DNA of 64,000 nt from Acidimicrobiales bacterium (lineage in GTDB: Bacteria > Actinomycetota > Acidimicrobiia > Acidimicrobiales > CADCSY01). Under the pieces are notes generated by a model. That model was not told the DNA's origin, searched no databases, and worked only from the letters and a program-made list of their open reading frames with translations. Where the stretch lies: positions 23,272 through 87,271 of the forward strand of contig JAUJNB010000013.1 of NCBI GenBank assembly GCA_030446545.1, given 5' to 3'. The translations under genes and the position numbers were made by a program. How positions within the stretch are numbered: the first letter of the stretch is position 1; every line of letters starts with the position of its first letter. This document shows positions 58,872 to 64,000 of the stretch, piece after piece.

Positions 58872-59616
58872 TCGCGGTCCGCTGCTTGCGGTCCGGCCGC
58901 CCGTCGTCGTCGACGGATCCGTCTGACGGCGCCGGCTCCGGTCGGATCACGAGCAGCGTCCCGGCCCTGAGCCCCACCTCGGCCTCGCCCCCGGTCATCT
59001 CGTTGCTGACGCCCCGGGTCGAGCCGGGATGTAGGTCCTCGTCGGCCAGGGGATAGCGCAACCCGGCAGTCCGCACGGCGAGGGCCGGCCCGCCGAGGGC
59101 CAGCAGGCTCAGCAACTGCCCGGCCCCACCGGAAAGCAGAAGCGGCGGCCCCGGGCGAACCACGTCGACCTGGGCCGGCCCCATGAGGGCCGCCACCTCC
59201 ATGCCCGACGTGGCCCTTCCGGCCAGGACCAGGGCATTGGCCAACAGGTGGTCGAGGCGGCCACCGTGGCCGCCCACCACCACCACCCGTTCGGCCCCCC
59301 ACGCCCGGGCGGCCAACAGGCCGAGCTCGAGGTCGGTGCGGTCCTTGGCCGGCGGATGACGTTCGATGCGACAACCAGCCAGCTCAGCTCCGGCCAGGAC
59401 CTCGGGCCGAACCGAGTCGAAGTCGCCCACGGCCAGGTCGACCGCCAAGCCGAGGAGCGGAGCCTGCTCCAGGCCGGAATCGGCGGCGATGACGTAGGCG
59501 CCGGTCGGAAGCAGCCGGGCCTGCTCGGGCAACGCGGCATCACCCCCGGTCAGGACGATCGCTTGGCGGCGGCCCGGCCTGGGGGCCCGCTCGCCGGCGC
59601 CCGCTTCGCCGCCCAC
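58825..59616 (-). CDS. Thiamine pyrophosphokinase
   Basis: A 263-residue enzyme that transfers pyrophosphate from ATP to thiamine, giving the cofactor thiamine diphosphate. The family blocks are present: YVIAADSGLEQAPLLGLAVD, LAVGDFDSVRPEVLAGAEL, KDRTDLELGLLAARAWGAER and VVVGGHGGRLDHLLANALVL. The C-terminal beta domain ends RAGTLLVIRPEP, after which a 30-residue polar tail follows. GTG 59616 is the start used. It converges with the small gene at 58590. Confidence 0.9.
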   Translation of the reverse strand: MGGEAGAGERAPRPGRRQAIVLTGGDAALPEQARLLPTGAYVIAADSGLEQAPLLGLAVDLAVGDFDSVRPEVLAGAELAGCRIERHPPAKDRTDLELGLLAARAWGAERVVVVGGHGGRLDHLLANALVLAGRATSGMEVAALMGPAQVDVVRPGPPLLLSGGAGQLLSLLALGGPALAVRTAGLRYPLADEDLHPGSTRGVSNEMTGGEAEVGLRAGTLLVIRPEPAPSDGSVDDDGRPDRKQRTAISGSGAPEPPCAPGR

Positions 59617-59702
59617 CGGCGGGAGCGTAGCCAGCGGCCGTGCCGGGCAAGGTGGCAGGTCCGCTACCGTGAACGCTCGACGGACGCGCCCCGGGAAGGA
59701 CG

Positions 59703-59978
59703 ATGGCCATGAGCATGAAGGTTTGGATCGACCAGGATCTGTGCACGGGCGATGGCCTCTGCGCCGAGATCGCTCCTGACATCTTCTTCGGCAAGGACGA
59801 CGGGTTGTTCTACGTCAAGGAGGAGTCGTCGAACTTCGGTGAGACCAAGCTCTACGACGGCGAGGCCCATCCCGCCAGTGCCGAGGGTGTGGCCCGGATC
59901 CCCGACGGAGGGATCGACCGCACCATCGAAGCCGCCGAGGAGTGCCCGGGGGAGTGCATCTTCATCGAGCCGGAGTGA
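59703..59978 (+). CDS. Ferredoxin with an Asp in place of one cluster cysteine
   Basis: A 91-residue electron carrier. Cluster ligands are in WIDQDLCTGDGLCAEIAPDI and AAEECPGECIFIEPE. The usual CxxCxxC is CxxDxxC here, so the protein binds a 3Fe-4S cluster, or a 4Fe-4S cluster with aspartate as ligand, as in P450-partner ferredoxins of actinobacteria. An acidic insert lies between. ATG 59703 has GGGAAGGA upstream; TACCGT at 59665-59670 may be its -10 element. No P450 gene is in the window, so the partner is unknown. Confidence 0.88.
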   Translation: MAMSMKVWIDQDLCTGDGLCAEIAPDIFFGKDDGLFYVKEESSNFGETKLYDGEAHPASAEGVARIPDGGIDRTIEAAEECPGECIFIEPE

Positions 59979-60145
59979 CTCTTGCGCTTCGCCGCCGCTG
60001 GTCGAACGCGATTGCGCTCAAATCTGCTTGGCTCGAAGGTTCCCAGCTCAACTTCGCTCGCTCGCCCTTCAGTCGGTGGCGGGGCCGCGGTGGTGGCCCT
60101 GGCCGACAGGGCGTAGGTGGTGCAGGAGCATCGGCTGACCCGGGC

Positions 60146-61624
60146 CTAGAAGGACTTGGCGGGCGAGGGTGGGGTCCGGTCCACCAAGGCGGCGATGAGG
60201 TCGGCGTACTGGGTCAGATGGCGGGTGGCCAGGAAGCGCTCGGTGACCCGGCGCCGAGCGGCAGCCCCCAGGCGCTCGGACGTCGCCGGGTCGTCGAGCA
60301 GTCGCCGGAGGCTGCGGCCGAGCTCCTCGTGGTCACCGGGGTCCTGCAGGAGCAACCCGTGCTCCCCGTCCACGATCTGGTCCAGGATGCCCCCCACCGC
60401 GCTGGCCACCACCGGGGTGGCTTTCCACATGGCCTCGGCCACGGTCAACCCGAAACCCTCGGCCAAGCTCTTTTGCACCACCACCGTCGCGTGGCGCTGC
60501 AGGGCGTTGACGATGGCGGCGTTCTCCTCGATATCGGCCATGGGCAGGCACACCAGCTGAACCCGGGCCCGGGCCCCGTCCGGCAACTCGCGCCAGGCGT
60601 CGACGCACCGGCGGAGGACGTCGACCCCTTCGGGATCGTCGGCCACCCCGGTGACGTTGGGGCCGGCCAGGACCAGATGGGCCCGGCTGCCGGTCACGAC
60701 CTGTTCGGCGAAGCCCTCCATCAGGCCCTGCATGTCCTTCAGTCGGTCCCAGCGTGACACCTGCACCACCAAGGGCACCTCGGGCCCGGGAGCTGGCCCG
60801 GCCCGCACGATGTCGGCCCGGTGGTCGACGTCCCCGGGTGAGCCGTCCCGGCGCACGAAGGTGAGGGGCCCAGAGCGATCCTCGGCTCGGATGATGCCAG
60901 TGTGGCCGAGCACGGAACGCACGGTCGCAGGACTCAGGTCCTGGTTCTTGGCCGAGAAGGGATCGATCGACGGTGCGATGACGTGCACCCGGGGGTCCCC
61001 ATCGAGCCAGTGGGGGACGTAGGCGGGTCGGGAGAAAACCAGGGCGGCCGCCTCGCTCAGGTAGGCCTGCAGGAACGACCATGACCGTTCCACCAGATCG
61101 TTGTCGCGGTCGCTGCCGATGTGGCTCCGCCAGATGGTGACGGCGCCGGCGGCGGCCATGGCCGGCACCAGCCCCGCCGTCTGGGGATCGTGCAGGAGCA
61201 CGATGTCGCCCCGTTCCACCGACGCCGCCAGCTCCCCGGCGTTGGTGCGCAGCACCTCCCCGTAGTGCTCCCGCTCGGCCGGGCCCAGCGGCCCCCCGTC
61301 ACCCGCCTCCCCGTGGAAGCCGTTGTGGAGCCGCTTGGTGATGCGGAAGAACTCGGCGTCGCCCTCGACGACCAGCCACCGGGCGTCGATCCCCCCGCCC
61401 CGGGCGTAGGCCAACAGGGGCTGGAGCATCTCGGCCACCCCACCGCCGGTCGCGGTGGAGTTGACGTTCCACACTCGGGCCGGTCCGAGCAGTTCCTTCA
61501 ACGTGCGGGCCGCCTGGTCCAGGCGGGCCACCGGCTGGGCACCGACCAGCGGCCTGAAGCGGTCCGGCGCCAGCGCCTGCACCGGCACCTGTTGCATCGC
61601 CAGGTCGTACCCAGCCAGCGGCAT
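60146..61624 (-). CDS. treT: Trehalose glycosyltransferring synthase (TreT), GT4 family
   Basis: A 492-residue glycosyltransferase. The N-terminal domain has VWNVNSTATGGGVAEMLQPL, WLVVEGDAEFFRITKRLHNG and GDIVLLHDPQTAGLVPAMAA, a set typical of TreT. The C-terminal domain has VPLVVQVSRWDRLKDMQGLM, QRHATVVVQKSLAEGFGLTV, AEAMWKATPVVASAVGGILD and DGEHGLLLQDPGDHEELGRS. TreT makes trehalose from NDP-glucose and glucose. The same window codes TreS, so trehalose can be formed or used by two routes. ATG 61624 lies 55 bases from the divergent phosphatase gene. Confidence 0.88.
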   Translation of the reverse strand: MPLAGYDLAMQQVPVQALAPDRFRPLVGAQPVARLDQAARTLKELLGPARVWNVNSTATGGGVAEMLQPLLAYARGGGIDARWLVVEGDAEFFRITKRLHNGFHGEAGDGGPLGPAEREHYGEVLRTNAGELAASVERGDIVLLHDPQTAGLVPAMAAAGAVTIWRSHIGSDRDNDLVERSWSFLQAYLSEAAALVFSRPAYVPHWLDGDPRVHVIAPSIDPFSAKNQDLSPATVRSVLGHTGIIRAEDRSGPLTFVRRDGSPGDVDHRADIVRAGPAPGPEVPLVVQVSRWDRLKDMQGLMEGFAEQVVTGSRAHLVLAGPNVTGVADDPEGVDVLRRCVDAWRELPDGARARVQLVCLPMADIEENAAIVNALQRHATVVVQKSLAEGFGLTVAEAMWKATPVVASAVGGILDQIVDGEHGLLLQDPGDHEELGRSLRRLLDDPATSERLGAAARRRVTERFLATRHLTQYADLIAALVDRTPPSPAKSF

Positions 61625-61664
61625 CGCTCACGCTGCCCCCCGCCCCGGTGGTCGACCGCACCGG

Positions 61665-61670
61665 TACGCT
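61665..61670 (+). promoter_or_regulatory. Candidate -10 element for the HAD phosphatase gene
   Basis: TACGCT in the context CGGTACGCTCGG ends 9 bases before GTG 61680. A very similar context (CGGTATGCTCGG) precedes rpe at 63745. The mRNA would be nearly leaderless. Confidence 0.35.
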
Positions 61671-61679
61671 CGGCGTCCC

Positions 61680-62174
61680 GTGGCCTCCCCTGATGCCCGC
61701 CGTCCCTTGGCCGTGGTCGACATCGACGGGGTCCTGGCCGACGTCGGGCACCGCCTGCACCTGGTCGAGCGGCGACCCAAGGACTGGAAGGGCTTCTTCG
61801 CCGCCGCCAGGGCCGACCTCCCCCACCCCGAAGGCCTGGAGCTGGCCTCGGCGCTGAGCTCGGACCACGACGTGGTCCTGCTCACCGGTCGGCCGGAGAG
61901 CTGCCGGGCCGACACCGAAGCGTGGCTGGCGGAGCAGGGCGTGGCCTACGAGCTGCTGGTCATGCGCCCGGCGGGGAACCGGCGCCCGGCCGCCGAGGTC
62001 AAGGTCGGCCTCCTCGAAGTGTTCGCTCGGGACCGCCAGGTCGCCGTCCTGGTCGACGACGACCCCGCCGTCATCGCTGCGGCCGACGCCGCCGGCTACC
62101 CCACCCACCTGGCCCACTGGGGACGCCCGGCCGAGTCCCTGCGCCAGGCCCAGGAGGTCGAGGGCCGGACGTAG
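61680..62174 (+). CDS. HAD-superfamily phosphatase (polynucleotide kinase 3'-phosphatase-like)
   Basis: A 164-residue HAD phosphatase. Motif I is LAVVDIDGVLADVGHRLHLV (DxDG with two aspartates), motif II is VVLLTGRPESC, the lysine of motif III is in AAEVKVGLLEV and motif IV is VAVLVDDDPAVIAAA. The insert KDWKGFFAAARADLPHPEGL resembles the phosphatase half of T4 polynucleotide kinase and related nucleotidases. The start is GTG 61680. It is divergent to treT, which might point to a phosphorylated sugar, but no substrate is shown. Confidence 0.82.
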   Translation: MASPDARRPLAVVDIDGVLADVGHRLHLVERRPKDWKGFFAAARADLPHPEGLELASALSSDHDVVLLTGRPESCRADTEAWLAEQGVAYELLVMRPAGNRRPAAEVKVGLLEVFARDRQVAVLVDDDPAVIAAADAAGYPTHLAHWGRPAESLRQAQEVEGRT

Positions 62175-62288
62175 CCAAAGGTCCGCTTCCCCGCCCCACC
62201 TTTGTGTCCCCGTCTCGTTGGTGGGCCACCGGGGAAGCCCACAAAAGCGGTCGAACGGGCCCCGGGGAACCGCAGGGCCGAGGGCCTG

Positions 62289-63074
62289 CTAGCTGGGGAG
62301 CTGGCCGTAAGCCAGCACGGGCTGGTCGGAGACGATGACCCCCGGCTCGGCCTCCTCGGTGATGGCCAGGCCGATGTAGCCGCTCGACAGCTCGAAGGAG
62401 ACCACCCCGGGATCGGCCCCGAGGGGGCCGAGGGACACCCGCTGCTCGCCGGTGTCGCCCCAGAGCTGGTAGGTGCGGCCCTCGGCCAGGGCGGGGAGGT
62501 TGGCGGCCTGCAGGTAACCCCGACCATCGGTGGTGACCACGGCCTGGGCGTCAATGGAGCCGTCGAAGGACTTCACTTCGAGGACCGCCGAACCAGGAGT
62601 GCCCTCGGCGGCCTGGTAGGCCCGCTCCAGGGCATCGAGGGCGAGAACCTCGGCCATCTCGTCGAGGCGCTCGTCCTGGGCGGTCATCTGCACGCCGAGC
62701 ACGACGATCACCGCCGCCGCCGCCGCGATCACCGTGCCCGCCACCCGGGTCTGCCACGACCGTCGCAGGGGCAGGACCGAGGGTGTCGTGTCCGGCGCCG
62801 GCACAGCGCCGAGGAAGGGCGCGACAGGCCGGTCGAGCACGGGCGGTTCGCCCTCCAGGGAGGAGGCGATGCGGTCCCACAGGCCCTCGGGGGCGGCGGC
62901 ACCGGTGTGGGCCAGCAGGGCCGCCACCTCGCGGTACTCCTCCACTTCGGCTCGACAGCGGGCGCAGGTGGGCAAGTGGCGACCGACGTAGTCGGCCTCG
63001 TCAGCCTCCAGGGCGTCGAGGGCGAAGACGCCGAGGAGCTCCTCGATCTCGCCGTGGCGGAGATCGGTCCTCAT
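62289..63074 (-). CDS. Anti-sigma factor of the RskA type
   Basis: A 261-residue membrane protein. The N-terminal cytosolic domain (HGEIEELLGVFALDALEADE and the HX3CX2C motif with His 33, Cys 37, Cys 40) is the zinc-containing sigma-binding fold. One helix (VAGTVIAAAAAVIVVLGVQM) leads to an outside RskA domain with YLQAANLPALAEGRTYQLWG and VSFELSSGYIGLAITEEAEP. Such proteins hold an ECF sigma factor and free it after cleavage at the membrane. ATG 63074 overlaps the sigma gene stop in an ATGA. Confidence 0.92.
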   Translation of the reverse strand: MRTDLRHGEIEELLGVFALDALEADEADYVGRHLPTCARCRAEVEEYREVAALLAHTGAAAPEGLWDRIASSLEGEPPVLDRPVAPFLGAVPAPDTTPSVLPLRRSWQTRVAGTVIAAAAAVIVVLGVQMTAQDERLDEMAEVLALDALERAYQAAEGTPGSAVLEVKSFDGSIDAQAVVTTDGRGYLQAANLPALAEGRTYQLWGDTGEQRVSLGPLGADPGVVSFELSSGYIGLAITEEAEPGVIVSDQPVLAYGQLPS

Positions 63075-63673
63075 GAGACCCCACCGACACCGGCATCGGC
63101 CAGCACGCGACGCATCCGCCGCAGGCCGGCCCGGATGCGGCTCTTGACCGTGCCCTCGGGCTGGTTCAACAGCACCGCCACCTCCCGGTAGGTGTGGCCG
63201 CCGAGATAGGCCAGCTCGATGGCTCGGCGCTCCTCGATGGGCAGGTCGGCGATGGCCTCCCGGACGTGGTCGGCCACGGCCAAGTCCCACACCTCGTGCT
63301 CGATGTCGTAACCCGACTCGGCCTGCTGGCGGTGCTCCTTGAGCTCCCGGTCACGTCGCGACTGCTCGGAACGGATGAGGTCGACCGAGCGGCCGTGGCA
63401 CTGGGCCAACAAGTAGGAGCGCAACGAGCCCCGTTCCGGGTCGAACTTCTCCGGCGCGTCCCAGATGCGCAGGAACACCTCCTGGACGACCTCCTCGGCC
63501 AGCGTGTGGTCGGCCAGCAGGCGCCGGGCCAGGGCGAAGACGGCGCCGGCGTGGCGGCGGTAGGCCTCGGCCAGTGCGTCCTGGCGCCACCGGGCGATGG
63601 CCACCACCAGCGACGCGTCGCTCGCCAGGGTGAGGTCGCGCAGGTCGGCCATACCGCCACTCTTCGACACCAT
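63071..63673 (-). CDS. ECF sigma factor (SigK-like)
   Basis: A 200-residue ECF sigma factor. Region 2 has DALAEAYRRHAGAVFALARR, then EEVVQEVFLRIWDAPEKFDP and RGSLRSYLLAQCHGRSVDLI; region 4 has IADLPIEERRAIELAYLGGH and REVAVLLNQPEGTVKSRIRA, the helix-turn-helix. ATG 63673 is set by AGGAG 5 bases upstream; a longer reading from 63721 has no such site. It is followed by its anti-sigma factor. The target promoters are unknown, and the pair is divergent to rpe. Confidence 0.94.
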   Translation of the reverse strand: MVSKSGGMADLRDLTLASDASLVVAIARWRQDALAEAYRRHAGAVFALARRLLADHTLAEEVVQEVFLRIWDAPEKFDPERGSLRSYLLAQCHGRSVDLIRSEQSRRDRELKEHRQQAESGYDIEHEVWDLAVADHVREAIADLPIEERRAIELAYLGGHTYREVAVLLNQPEGTVKSRIRAGLRRMRRVLADAGVGGVS

Positions 63674-63744
63674 GGGCTCTCCTGGATTGCGCTCGCCGCC
63701 AGGGCGCCACTCGGCCCTCACTCGAACCGTAGTAGGCGCGTCGG

Positions 63745-63750
63745 TATGCT
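63745..63750 (+). promoter_or_regulatory. Candidate -10 element of rpe
   Basis: TATGCT ends 6 bases before the rpe ATG, so transcription would begin on the start codon. It lies between divergent rpe and sigma genes. A weak -35 (TCGAAC, 63722-63727) is spaced by 17 bases. Confidence 0.45.
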
Positions 63751-63756
63751 CGGACC

Positions 63757-64000
63757 ATGCCTGCGACCGTGGAGATCGTCCCGTCCGTCCTCCCCGCCGA
63801 CTACTCCAAGCTGGGTGAGGAGGCCGTGGCCCTGGAGAAGGCGGGCGTCGATCGCATCCAGTGGGACGTGATGGACGGCAACTTCGTGCCCAACCTGACC
63901 TTCGGCCCCGACGTCATCGCCGCCGTGCGCCCCCACGTCAGCGTCCCCTTCGAGGCCCACCTCATGGTGAACAACCCCGACGAGCTGCTCCCGCGCTACG
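63757..64000 (+). CDS. rpe: Ribulose-phosphate 3-epimerase, N-terminal part (cut by window edge)
   Basis: The first 81 residues of Rpe, which interconverts ribulose 5-phosphate and xylulose 5-phosphate. The visible motifs are VEIVPSVLPADYSKLGEEAV, the metal and active-site segment RIQWDVMDGNFVPNLTFGPD and SVPFEAHLMVNNPDELLPRY. The active-site Asp and His residues of these motifs are present. The gene continues past the right edge. The start is ATG 63757, with a leaderless -10 box just before it. Confidence 0.95.
   Translation, partial: MPATVEIVPSVLPADYSKLGEEAVALEKAGVDRIQWDVMDGNFVPNLTFGPDVIAAVRPHVSVPFEAHLMVNNPDELLPRY

Noticed and set aside
59979..60145. Possible RNA gene in the gap after the ferredoxin
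   Set aside because: No cloverleaf, terminator hairpin or conserved promoter was seen; the stretch is short and without clear structure.

Overview
The window is very GC-rich, packed DNA with many GTG starts and 4-base ATGA/GTGA overlaps. It codes for a typical actinobacterial set: GlgE-type glycogen synthesis, class II fructose bisphosphatase GlpX, a RskA/SigK-like pair, an Arg/Gly-rich Rho and an LAxTG surface protein. I read it as a chromosomal segment of an actinomycete-phylum bacterium, possibly of the Acidimicrobiia; the class is inference. I saw no rRNA, tRNA, CRISPR array, transposase or phage genes.

Layout. (1) 0-8.2 kb: a minus-strand glgE-treS-mak-glgB operon converts trehalose through maltose-1-phosphate to branched glucan. 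glgP lies divergently and degrades the glucan. (2) 8.2-20.1 kb: mixed housekeeping and unknown genes, including an Nfu-type Fe-S protein, a major facilitator transporter, hydrolases, a J-domain protein, a patatin-like lipase, an S9 peptidase, glpX, a decayed glyoxalase-family gene and a 2H-phosphoesterase/GNAT fusion. (3) 20.1-28.0 kb: a complete F1Fo ATP synthase operon on the minus strand (two AtpI/AtpZ-type proteins, then atpB-E-F-H-A-G-D-C). (4) 28.0-46.6 kb: wecA, a DivIVA-like gene and a surface polysaccharide region. That region has a flippase, CapK-like ligase, glycosyltransferase, secreted beta-helix protein, Wzc-type tyrosine kinase, Wzy-like polymerase, amino-sugar trio, initiating sugar transferase, LAVTG anchor protein and a DUF4012 protein. 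(5) 46.6-55.1 kb: minus-strand housekeeping order rho-rpmE-(vapB-vapC)-prfA-prmC-sua5-(phosphatase)-rpiB-glyA. (6) 55.1-64 kb: a second Nfu-type protein, an FAD oxidoreductase, unknown genes, thiamine pyrophosphokinase, a ferredoxin, TreT trehalose synthase, a HAD phosphatase, an anti-sigma/sigma pair and the start of rpe.

Two themes link the genes. The first is storage carbon and trehalose: TreS and TreT can both make trehalose, GlgE/GlgB build glucan from it, and GlgP, GlpX and Rpe connect to central sugar metabolism. The second is the cell envelope: WecA, the sugar transferase and the Wzx/Wzy/Wzc-like set form a near-complete lipid-linked polysaccharide assembly route, apparently inserted into a conserved housekeeping block.

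Six genes (treS, glgE, glgP, the patatin gene, atpG, rho) contain frame breaks, mostly missing bases in short G or C runs. Two of them are normally indispensable, so these breaks look like residual sequencing or assembly indels rather than gene decay. They are annotated as single genes with the break position stated.
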